A DNA stretch of 64,000 nucleotides, from assembly GCA_030280995.1 (NCBI GenBank), contig JASXTE010000001.1, positions 16,494,606 to 16,558,605 on the forward strand, in the 5' to 3' direction. Below are positions 1-10,224 of the stretch, one piece after another (positions within the stretch are counted from its first letter, which is position 1; each line of letters opens with the position of its first letter). This stretch comes from Hemileia vastatrix. Taxonomy: Eukaryota; Basidiomycota; Pucciniomycetes; Pucciniales; Zaghouaniaceae. The notes below the pieces were generated by a model. It was not told the origin of the DNA and searched no databases. It saw nothing but the letters and a program-made list of their open reading frames with translations. Position numbers and translations under genes: made by a program.

Positions 1-519
1 TTAAAATATTATATTATTGTTTCAGTTGAAAAATTGTCCTGGAAGTAAAATAATAATATATAAAATTAGTTGAATTAATTATATTAAATTGGTTCATTTG
101 ACAGTAAGTCCTGGTAATTAAATTATTTCAGTTGACATTAAGTCCTGGAAAAGTAAAATTATTTCAGTTGACATTAAGTCCTGGTAATCAAATTCTTCAG
201 TTGAACTTTAGTCCTGATAATTATCAACATATATATTACTAATTAATAAATTATTTTATTATTTCAGTTGATTTATTTTAAATCTTGGTAATAATATTAT
301 CTTAATTTAATTAATAAAAATTGTGATTACTATTTCACTTGATTTTTTTGTCCTGATAAACATTATATTTTCATTATTCCAGTTGATTACAAAATCCTGA
401 TAATTGATTATATACTAGAAATATTTTTTTCTTCTCTTTTATTTTTCTTTAAATCAAAGTAAAATAATAACTGATTAAATTTTAATATTTCTTTCTCTCA
501 GTTCAGGTTATTTACAACT
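1..519 (+). repeat. 5' leader of gypsy element A with degenerate tandem motif
   Basis: AT-rich untranslated leader upstream of the gag ATG at 520. A motif of the form CAGTTGA, a short T/A-rich spacer, then GTCCTGGTAAT recurs about eight times (near 22, 93, 125, 163, 197, 264, 335 and 378) with 30-80 nt spacing. The matching leader of element C (about 27220-27600) carries the same motif. The 5' LTR of element A lies outside the window. Confidence 0.7.
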
Positions 520-591
520 ATGACTGATCAAAGTGCTCCTGCTTGCCATGATGAGGAACTAGATTTGATTGATTATGATGAAGCTTCTTCT

Positions 592-649
592 GTAAGTTCT
601 CCTTTGACTACAAAAATTGCTCAAATTAATCAATTACTGGACCAATCAG
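592..649 (+). other. 58-nt intron-like segment (or +1 frameshift zone) in gag of element A
   Basis: It begins with the strong donor GTAAGT and ends in CAG. Removing it joins the N-terminal 24 codons (MTDQ...EASS) to the downstream gag frame (DVEMQEIEI). Without removal, the first frame stops at TGA 655. Element C has the same segment, same length and same position with GTGAGT and CAG. Splicing is inferred; programmed +1 frameshifting is the alternative. Confidence 0.55.
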
Positions 650-3600
650 GATGTTGAAATGCAAGAAATAGAGATAAAAGTGGAGACAACTGCTCTGGAT
701 CAAAAGCCTTCAATCAACCCCCCAGAAGAGCTTCCAAAAGGATTCAAGATAAAAAAGATGCCCTTGCATCAGCAAGTCAGAAATCTCTCCACTCACATCA
801 AGGAGATGAGGTCAGAGAATTTCAAACTGAGGTTGAAAGCAGAGTATCTAGAAGAAAATGTAAGAAAAATAGAGTCCTTTCTTCAAGAGAAGAGGAAACC
901 TCCTTCCACAAAAGCCCTTCCACAATTGACCCCCCAACGACAAGAAAGGTTGGAAGTCTCAAAATGGCAATGGGAATGGCTGAAAACCCAGTGGGATTAT
1001 CTACAGGCACAACAACAAGTACCTCAGGCGGGTCCTTCAAGAACCCATCAGTTCAACCCTTCACCTTCTCACCCCTGTCAAGGAGGAAGAAAGAGAAAAA
1101 AACACATTCAATTCTTACCAAAGCCATGGTAAGCCCCTCTATTGAATCTCAAGTACCATTTCTTGTTTCTGATTCAGTTCCTTCAGGTAATTATGGAAGA
1201 GGAGATGAGACTTTGAGACCAGTAGAGGCTGATAGTGATAGAAGAATTGCTCAATATTCTAATGTATCTAATCCTTTGGTATTGATTGCAATGTCAATTA
1301 TAAATCATGATATGGCTATTATTGATGAAACACTTTATCCTGAATTTTATGATAATCTGGAAAATTATTCTGTTTCCCTGTTGAGAAATGCTCCAGATGT
1401 GGCTAACATTAATGGTGAATATTTGAGGGATATTATTGCTAAAAAAATCATATAATGAACAACATGCAATTGACTCAGAAATTTAATAGTTTTTTAACTG
1501 AACAAGGGTATCAAGCATTGAGGAGTGAATAACAAAGAGTTTCTGATGATTTGTTTAACTAAAAAGTAACTCATGAAAAGAAAGTTGCTTTGTAGCAAAA
1601 TATAAAGATTGATTTGTCTAACTTAAAAGATACTGTGTCTATCTATTTCCAGGAGATTGAGGGACATAAGTTGAAATTAAACAAATTGAGTGACCATTGT
1701 TCATCACTACAAAATAAGAACCAGTTATCATTTGCAACCATCAATGAGAGTTTATCTAGTACTCCAAGAATGAAAAATAGGTCAATAACCATTGAAGAGA
1801 AATGGAATTCATTGTTACATGATCAAAAGTTTTCTGACCTTTCCTTGAAAGAACCTGTTGGGCAGGTCACCCCAATTGTACCTGTTCCTAGTACATCTAA
1901 AGTAAAATTAGTGCCAGAAATGCCTATAGATATCACTGAGTTTCCATCAAAACTTGATGATGTACCTGGATCATCTACAGAAGGATTATAAAATGAGATT
2001 ACTACCCAATTGGAGAAGTTAAAGCTCCTTCTCACTCAGAAACAAGCTTGTAATAAGGAGACTACTTCAAATTAAAAGAATTGGCCAAAACTTGACCAAT
2101 ATCCAACATTTGATGGTGATTCTTCCTCTGATTGGCAGAAGTTCATTTGCAGGATTGGTAATCTAAAAAATTCTTACAAACTTCCAGATGAGGAAATTGT
2201 GTCAAAATTAATTTCTTTATTTACCAATGTAGCCCTAATGTGATATAAATCTGTTCTCTTGGATAAAAATGACTACTCATGGGAAGGTTGGAAGAAATTA
2301 ATTAGAGCACAATTTGGTGGTTCCAAGTTTAGGTTAGCTCAACAAAGGCAGTATGAATAAACCAGATATAGCACTTCTACTGAAAAACATATTGAGTTCG
2401 TGATTAAACTTGTAGAAATCTTGAGGGAAATGGACCCAGATATGGAGTTTGAATTATGGAAGGACAGGATCCTCTATAAATTACCTATGTCTCTTAGAGA
2501 CTTAATAGTTGCTAGGACTGAGTTCTCAAGAGAACCTTTTTCTTTCATTAATACTTGTAATGAGATCCTTCTAAATAAAAAGTATGATTATAGAAGATTC
2601 ATTCCTAGAACTTCATTGGAGAAAACCTCCAAATACCAACAGAAACCTCTGGAAAAGGTTGGTAAACCTTCTGCCCCTGTTGCACCTAAAAAGTATGCAA
2701 CAAACACTTTCTAAAAATTCAGCAAGCCTTGGCAGAAAGGCCATTTTTGTGACAAGAAAATAAATCTTGTTGAACAGACAGAGGAACATGCTGATGACAC
2801 AATAGCACTGGATGATACTTCAAGTGATTGTTACAGAAATATTTCATATGAATCTCAATAGGATATTTTAATGCTGGAAGAGAATATTCATTATTTAAAT
2901 AATATTGATATATAGAATAATGATTTATCTACAGTAGAAGATGCTGAGATCATAAGAAATCTTGAGGACAGCTCAATTATTATTGCCCCTCTCAAGGCAC
3001 CAGTCTTGATCAATGGAAATAACATTGAGGTTGTCTTAGATTCTGGAGCTGGAAGAACTGTAGTATCTGAAAAAGCACTTGCTTCAGTGGACAAAAATTA
3101 TAAATCAAAACTCATGCATATCATTTCTGAGAATTGGAGAGGTTATGGCTCTGTTTTTTCCCCCATTGGTAAATACAAAGCCACAGTATTTTTCAAATAT
3201 AACCATAGTTTTGTAAGAGCTATATGTGATTTTTTTGTCATGAAAAATGATAATTTAAGCAGTTGGTTCATTGTGGGAAATAATATTTTAACCAAATATG
3301 GCATGAAATTGGATCCTTCAAACCAATGCTTCACAATGGGGATGAATGGGAAGAAAAAATTTAAGATTTCCTCCCCCAGAAAATTATTAACAACAGGGTT
3401 GAACACATGTCATTCTGTATTTCAATATAAAGGAAGATATACAAAAAAAATGCTTGCCCTTGTGTCTGAAATTGACAATGCTTCTTTTGGAGAACGTCTT
3501 TTAGGTGAGGATAAAGATTCCATCATGAAATTGATAAAATCTTTTCCTATGGCCTTTGCTCATGGTCCACATGAGTTAGGATTGGTAAAAGAATAAATGA

Positions 3601-4806
3601 AGCTTTCATTATATTTCTCATTAACTGAAATACCACCTATTTTAAAGAAGAAGCCTTATCCTGCTTCTCCCACAAAGAGAAAAGATATTGAAGACAATAT
3701 CTCTACCCTTTAAAAATGAATATTATTGAAAAGGTAGTTGAAACACCTAAACATTGTGTTATCTCACCTGTGCTAATCTCTTATGAGAAAGATAAAGCCA
3801 GGTTATGTGGTGATTATAGAGCATTAAACACTTATACTGTTGATGATATATATTCTTTACCTAGAATTAGCTCTATACATGCTACCCTACAAGGTGCTAA
3901 ATATATCAGCTGTTTAGATGGTAATAAGGGATATCACCAGGTACCTGTTGAGAAGAATTCTCAGAATTTTCTGATGATTGCTACTCATATGGGTATTTAT
4001 AAGTATTTTAGGATGCCATTTGGCCCCAAAAATTCCCCTTCAGTTTTTCAAAATATTATAGATAACAAATTCCATCAGGAAATAATTGAAGGATTGCTGA
4101 TGGTTTATATTGATGATATCATCATATTCTCTAAAACATTTGAGGACCATCTTAACCACCTGTGTAAAGTGTTCCATAAGATGGATGAGATAAATATGAC
4201 ACTTGGTTTGAAGAAATGAAAATTTGGTTTTCAATCCTTGAAAGTGCTTGGTCATGTTGCCTCAGGTTTACAGATATTTGTTGACCAAAACAAAGTGGCA
4301 GCCATACCACAGGTGAAGGCTCCTACCACAGTTTTAGAGCTCGAGAGGTTTTTGGGAATTTATGGATACTATAGACAGTATATTAAAAATTACCAATTCA
4401 TAGCATTACCCCTTACCCAATTGACTAGGAAAGATGTTTCTTTTGTCTGGAACAGTGAAAGAAAAAGAGCTTTTGACACTATGAGACATTTTTTGATGTC
4501 AGAACCAATTCTTGCTTTACCTGAATTTAACCAACCATTTGTTTTATACACTGATTCCAGTTTTATTGGTCTTGGTGCTGCCCTCCATCAAAAACAAGTG
4601 ATGAATGATAAATTATCAGAAGTAGTAACTTGTTATATTTCAAGAACCTTGAGAAATAGTGAATGGAAATATGGCTCCACTCAACTAGAGTGTTTAGCAG
4701 TAGTGTGGGCTCTAGAGAAGCTACATTATTATCTGGATGACCAGAAATTCAAACTTGCCACTGACTGCAGTGCAGTTAAATCCCTCTTAAACTTGAAAAC
4801 ACCTAA

Positions 4807-6670
4807 CACCACACAATATTTGGGGGGGACTTTCTAGCAAGTCCTCAACTTGAAGTCAGATGGAAATTAGATGGAGCTCAGACTGAAGTAATACTGAACT
4901 TTCACTTGAAGTATCACAAAAATAATAATGGATCTATTTTGAAAACATAGTGAAAGTGTTAGGATAACTAAATGGAAGCCAGAAAAAATCATTCAATGAG
5001 TCTACTCAATGCACAGTATTTTTTGAAGCAAATTATTTAAATATTACTTTATTAAATTAAGTTGATCAATAAAAATAAATTGACAATATCACAATTATTA
5101 AATACAATAATTTTATTAAAAACTTTCAGATTACATATAAAAAAAATCAGTGAATTTTTCTATTACCTACAACTGCTTTTACAGAATTGAAAACTATGTT
5201 TCAGCTAATATTTTATGGAAGTGAACTCTGTTTTTTGCCCAAAGAACAGAGTTCATCCTCCTATTTTCACACTCTGTTTGCACCAATCCCCATCCCTTTC
5301 AATTCTATCAACACATGCTTGTCTTTCCTCCCCACCCCCTTTGCTATCCTCCCAGCCCCATCGTATGTCATCCTCTTTTGATCCCCATTTCACCCCTCTC
5401 AACCTCTCCCCAACCCTTTTCTTCATTCAAAATGCCTCGGGACCCTTAATCTTCCCTTCCAACTCTTTCCCAACCTTTTTGCTACCCCATGTACCCTTCA
5501 TCACCCCTCTCTCCAGCCTCCCCTTTACCTTGCCTCCAAAATCCTTGAACCCCAATTTTCTCCCTTTCAACTCAGTCCCTCTTTCTGTATATAAAAATAA
5601 AGTGTTAGGGAGAAATGAGGAGGTAAGTGAACTGGAAGGAGAGGAGTGGAGAGGGGTAGAGAGGCATGGAGAGGGAGAGGAAAATGTGGATAGGGGTTGA
5701 AAATGATGACAAAGGGAGTGAAACGGTTGGGGAGAAAGATGAGGTGAGGATAAAGAAATATTTCAAAGGGAAAAGAGTGAGGTATTCTTGAGAGGGAGTA
5801 AAAAAAGACAATAAAAGAAGATAGTAATACAAAATAAATATACAAAAATTATAAAATATATAAGATATGTTACAAAGAGTGGGCACGAAAATTCCTTGAA
5901 TCCTAAAAATTCACAACTCCTATACTGTTATTCTCTTCATTTACTTAAATCAAATAAAAATCTACATTTTAATATTTTGAAAATTTTGAAGAAGAGGGGA
6001 AATAAATTTTAATAAATATTAGTATGAAATTTTTTTTATTTAATAGTGAAATATAGTATGTCAATTGAATTTGAAAATTATATGTCTAAGTAAAGTGTTT
6101 GTAACATCATTTTTAAGATTTTTGCACCTTCTTTTGATATTTTAATGATTTATAATATTCAATATTATCTAGTCATAAAATAAGTATATAATTTTTTCAA
6201 TTCTCGAAAATAATACAATAAATAATATAAATGCACAAAATAACCATTAATGAACAAATTGACATATTTTAAATTGTAGTTTCTCCATGTATTTCTGGCC
6301 AAAGAAACTTATATAATAATGTCAGATGGTATCTTGTGGGATTTATACATTGGTATTCTTTTTTTTAAAAAATTGCAAAGAAACTTCTTAAATAGTTTAA
6401 AATATGTATTTATCAGATTAATTTGAGTGTGGTCTGCACTCTATTAAAATTTCTATAAAAAAATCTCATTCTTCATATCTCAAGATTTGTTCAAAGTAAT
6501 ATTACCTATGCTTCATTAAATGTTCAAGTTGTATTCATATTGAGTTCACCAGAATGTCAATATTTTTTCTTGGTGGTTTCATCACTAATTCAATGTGGGC
6601 TCAAAAAGATATGAATTAGGGTTCAAGGTTGTGGACTTTCTAGAAAGTCTGCCCCCCATATTGTGTGGTG
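4807..6670. mobile_element. CACTA-like DNA transposon copy 1 (internal deletion derivative)
   Basis: This 1864-bp insertion splits the RNase H coding region of element A and is flanked by a perfect 3-bp target duplication TAA (4804-4806 and 6671-6673). Termini are inverted repeats beginning CACCACACAATAT. They are followed by a G-run and a near-palindrome based on GACTTGCTAGCAAGTC (left 4828-4843 and right 6633-6648, each with small changes). No transposase is recognisable. The left end (4844-4910) matches the right end of copy 2 in reverse complement. The shared internal hairpin lies about 1.4 kb from the right end in both copies, suggesting copy 1 lost an internal segment. Fit to CACTA/EnSpm rests on the CAC(C/T)A start, 3-bp TSD and subterminal repeats. 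PIF/Harbinger also makes 3-bp TSDs and is the alternative. Confidence 0.75.
5221..5800. repeat. Hairpin plus pyrimidine-to-purine strand switch inside CACTA-like copy 1
   Basis: A 10-bp stem, GAACTCTGTT with AACAGAGTTC (5221-5230 and 5243-5252), is followed by about 340 nt that is strongly C/T-rich. The strand then switches to A/G-rich from about 5600 to 5800. The equivalent structure lies at 21130-21902 in copy 2, in the other orientation. Open frames here (5215-5700 and 5567-5886) are low-complexity Pro/Ser/Leu products of the pyrimidine bias and are not called genes. Confidence 0.6.
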
Positions 6671-8445
6671 TAACAGACATATGTTCAGATGGCAGCTAGC
6701 TGTTCAAGAATACAGAGGAAGAATGACAATAATTCATAGGGCTGGTATTTTTAACTCAAATGTGGATATGTTATCAAGGTTACCTTCACTAAATGATGAC
6801 TCAAATCCTGCATATGCTCCCAAGGATGAAATTGTTCATATTCATGGGATATATGTGGTAGATATGGAGGAAGAGCTATTACAGCTTATTCTGGATTCAT
6901 ATGATAAGGACACTGACTTAAAAAATTTATGTACCATATTAAATGATCCAAAGAATGCTTCAATACAAGCATTAATTAAAACCCTCCCACCAAATTACCA
7001 GAAGTCTTTTGAAAAAATTAAATTTTCAATTGATGAAGGATATCTATATTATAGAAGAAAGTTGAGTAATGTTATTGTTATTACTCCTTATATGAGAGAG
7101 ATCATCTTGAAAATTTGTCATGATGACATATTGGCTGTAAATTTTGATCTTGAAAAAACAATGATCAAAATTAAAAACACTGCTTGGTGGGTTAATATGT
7201 CTGAAGACACCAAAATATATGTTGAATCCTGTGATTCTTGCCAAAAATCAAAAAGATTGAGTGGTAAAAGAGCTGGATTAATGCAACATATTGAACCTCC
7301 TGATGCACCATGGCAAATAATAAATATTTTCTTTTTAACAGGATTACCCATTTCTGGGAAAGACAGTTATAACTCTTATTGGGTTATTGTGGAAAGATTT
7401 ACAAAAATGTGTAAAATTATCCCTACTCATAAGGATGTTTCCAATAAAGAATTAGCTTTCTTGTGGTGGTCTCATATGTTTAATAATTCTGGTTTTCCTA
7501 AGGCCATAATATCTGACAGAGACCCTAAATTTACTTCTGAATTTTGGATGTCTCTGATGGATGTTTGTGGTTGTGATCTGATACTTTCTACTGCCCATCA
7601 CCCCCAAACTGATGGATTAGCTGGAATAATGATTCAGACTTTAGAGGACATGATAAGAAGGTATTTTGCCTTTGGCCTTGAGTAAAAAGGCATTGACAGA
7701 TTCAATCATGATTGGGTTACCTTACTTCCTGGTTTTGAATTCGCTTATAATAGCATTGTTCATTCTGTTACTCAGAAAAAGCCTTTTGAGCTCTAGCTTG
7801 GATATGTTCCAAATACTCCTGTCCAAATTCTCAATAATAAAATACCTAAATTCAATTTACATCCTGGTCTAAACTCTTTTCATCAAATGCAACAACTTTG
7901 AAGAAGTCATGCTCAAAAATGTATTGAAAGATCCTTTGAATATGAGAAGTTGAGTTGGGACAAATCACATAAAGAATACACTTTTAAAAAGGGTGTTGAA
8001 GTACTGATTTCTACAGTCCACTTCAATTTACAAGTTAATAAAAAATTAAAAGACCCATTTGTATTTCCATTTGTTGTCAGAAGAATTGTTGGTGATAATG
8101 CAGTTGAAGTTATTTTGTATTCTCCATATGACAGAAAACATCCTGTTTTTCCAATATCTCTTTTGAAACCTTACACATCCAATAGTGATTTTTTTCTCAA
8201 AAGGAGGGGAAGACCAAAATAGACCCCTAATAGAATCACTGAGACAGCAGAAATTGATAAGATTATAAATGACAGAATAGTTACTGCTGAAAAAGGTACT
8301 GAATACTTATTGAGATTCAAGAACAAATCTTCTGAATATTATTCTTGGATACCTGGGAATGAGATATCTAATCTTCCTACTTGGCTAAAGAAATATAAAA
8401 AGAAAAAATAATAGAATTTTTTATTGTTTTTTTAGAGTGAGAGAG

Positions 8446-9266
8446 TGTCAGCCAGGCTGCTAGACTTACCCAGTAAAATAATTAATTATTTACTGGGATG
8501 AAGCCACAACTTTTTATTTCTTATATATTATTATTAATTTTATTTTAATTACTTTAAATTTACTTGTAATAAATTAACTAGTTACAAAAAGTTGAATTTA
8601 TTAAAAAAATAAAATTAATATTAATTGTTCCATATATTTTATTTTTATTTTCTAACACCACGCTCAATGTCAGTTTAAAGAAAATAAAAATTAAAACACA
8701 ATTTAATATTAAAATAAAATTCAATATTGAGATAAAATTTAAAATAAAAATAAATATATACAAAAAAATCAAATTCCTTATTTAAAAATGACATTTACCA
8801 GAATTTTTAAATAAATCAAATTCTTTTGTCATATACAGTAAACACAATATTTTTAAAAACATTCTTTATAGAACAATCCTAAAATTTGAAATATTTTTCT
8901 TCAGGAATTTTCTTTCCCTCTCTCATACACATGTATTAAGGATTTTAACTCCTTACTTTGTCTCTCTTTTGCCTATATAAGGCCTCCCCTTTCTGGTTGT
9001 TTGGGATCATACTTTACTCACTCATTATATTATAAAATCATTTATTAAATCAAATATTTATTAATATTATTTATTACTTTGTACTTACAACACTGTAATT
9101 CTAAATTCTTAATTATAATAATAATTATAAAACATTTTTACCTCTTTAAATTGAGTAAATGAAATAAAAGATAACCCATAAGTACCTTTACCTTTGAAAT
9201 GTTTAAATTCCAGCTACCTATGCCGTTAAACCTCCATTGAAATCTTCTAGACTAAAAAGACTCCCC
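8446..9266 (+). repeat. 3' LTR of element A (subfamily I, about 0.82 kb)
   Basis: It starts TGTCAGCCAGGCTG directly after the polypurine tract AGAGTGAGAGAG. A TATA box, TATATAAG, lies at 8974-8981. Similarity to the 5' LTR of element C runs through the CTTCTAGAC stretch near its end. The last bases are diverged, so the exact end (expected in TGACA) is uncertain. Confidence 0.8.
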
Positions 9267-9445
9267 AAAAATACCCATCCCTTACTTCAATAAAATGCAG
9301 GGGGGATTATTGCTAAAATTTCATATAAGACTTGCAAAATTCTTTACTTGAAAATTTTTTGGTGATACCTGCCCCTTAGTTCAATCAAATGCAGGGGTGT
9401 GATCAGGAAATTTTCAAATGTGTCTTGGAAATTTTATATAAAAAA
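9267..9445 (-). repeat. C-rich repeat tail of a Myb/SANT-like element (copy 1)
   Basis: Two units containing CCCTTACTTCAATAAAATGC then GGGG (reverse complement of the GCATTTTATTGAAGTAAGGG type). The same module, tandemly repeated, follows the coding part of the copy at 59044-60381. Its orientation here matches a minus-strand element. Confidence 0.65.
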
Positions 9446-9615
9446 GAATTTTTAACATTAAAAACTCTTGAAAATTTTATCTAAAAAAGAATTTATAACA
9501 TTAAAATATGAAAATTCAACTAATGATGGATAGAGTATAGAAATACAGGAAATTAAGATAAAATTTTATGTACAATTAATTATGAACAGTTGAAGTGTGA
9601 GAGAAATAAAACAAA

Positions 9616-10190
9616 CTAGTCATCAAAAAATTTCTTTAAACATACAATTAGCTCAAAAGATTTATTAGCTATAACACATTCTATTAAGAAATCTTTCTTT
9701 TTGGAATTTTCTTCATGATCAAGCTTATATTTCATCTGTTCCATGAGGTTTTGATGCTTGAGTGTTTTCTCCTCTTTCTTTGATTTTTAAATACTTAGAG
9801 ATGACTCAAATTTCTTCTCCTCCAAGTCTTGTGCCCTATCATCCTTCTGTAAAGAGAGTTCATACTTCCTCTCCTCCAAGACTTGTGCCTTATCATCCTT
9901 CCATAAAGAGAGTTCAAACTTCCTCTCTTCCAAATCATATACCCTGTCAACCCTCCTTAAAGAGAGATTGTATTTTTGTTTTTCAAACTTTATAGTCTTT
10001 TTAGAAACTTCCACTTGTTCTAGAGTGATAATAAATATTAACAAAAAGTAGAAGAAAATCAGAGTAAATTATTAAGAGGTTTGGTATCACTTACCAGCAC
10101 CACGTTTCTCCAAAAATTCTTCTATAGAAGAAAAATGGGTTTGAGATGAAGTATCACTTTTTCTTCTTTTTTGAGAGTGAAAATTTAGGC
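9616..10190 (-). pseudogene. Myb/SANT-like element gene, copy 1 (C-terminal exons only)
   Basis: Reading right to left, a fragment of exon 2 (about 10190-10093, ending EEFLEKRGAG before donor GTAAGT) is followed by a short intron and exon 3. Exon 3 encodes charged coiled-coil repeats of about 22 residues (RVDRVYDLEERKFELSLWK and two further imperfect copies). It stops once at 9787-9789 and has a homologous continuation to TAG at 9616-9618. Copies at 57740-58025 and 60032-60381 have two such repeats, so repeat number varies. The N-terminal DNA-binding-like part is missing, cut at the junction with element B. Confidence 0.55.
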
Positions 10191-10224
10191 TACTTTAATC
10201 CCTTTATCTAAGGTAAATGGGCTA

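Larger units (their letters stand above)
520..8411 (+). pseudogene. gag-pol polyprotein of element A, multiply broken
   Basis: Reading starts at ATG 520 and is restored in frame if 592-649 is removed. A coiled-coil-prone gag follows, and a degraded zinc knuckle lies near 2720-2760. The protease DSGAG motif is at about 3041-3055. RT runs about 3700-4250 and has YIDDIIIFSKT. RNase H runs about 4530-4800 and resumes after the transposon at 6671. Integrase is at about 7090-7680, with CDSCQKS and SDRDPKF still present. The first catalytic Asp (FFLTG in place of DFVTG) and the final Glu (LAGIM in place of L-x-E-R-M) are changed, so integrase is dead. The GPY/F-like module is near 8060-8170 and a chromodomain-like end at about 8250-8408. 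Stops occur in all gag and pol parts. Component reading frames shift at about 1130, 1500-1610, 2000-2400 and 7680-7950. Confidence 0.88.
1..9266 (+). mobile_element. Ty3/gypsy LTR retrotransposon, element A (5' LTR outside window)
   Basis: The order is leader, gag, protease, RT, RNase H, integrase, chromodomain, polypurine tract (8434-8445) and 3' LTR (8446-about 9266). This is the Ty3/gypsy domain order with integrase after RNase H. It is about 8-kb of clearly related sequence to element C (27702-33631), with many stops and frameshifts, so it is an old copy. A DNA transposon interrupts it at 4807-6670. Confidence 0.9.

Noticed and set aside
1..400. Repeat array in the leader as a CRISPR-like array
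   Set aside because: Spacing is irregular, units are degenerate, the context is a eukaryotic retrotransposon leader and no cas-like gene exists.
5215..5890. Open frames of 90-160 residues on both strands
   Set aside because: They are low-complexity Pro/Ser/Leu/Phe products of a pyrimidine-rich strand inside a DNA transposon, overlap each other and have no recognisable domain.
520..8411. RIP-type (CpA to TpA) mutation as the cause of stops in A and C
   Set aside because: Some changes fit (TGG to TAG or TGA), but many stops compare with AAA, GAA, AAG or AGA in the sister copy, which RIP cannot make.
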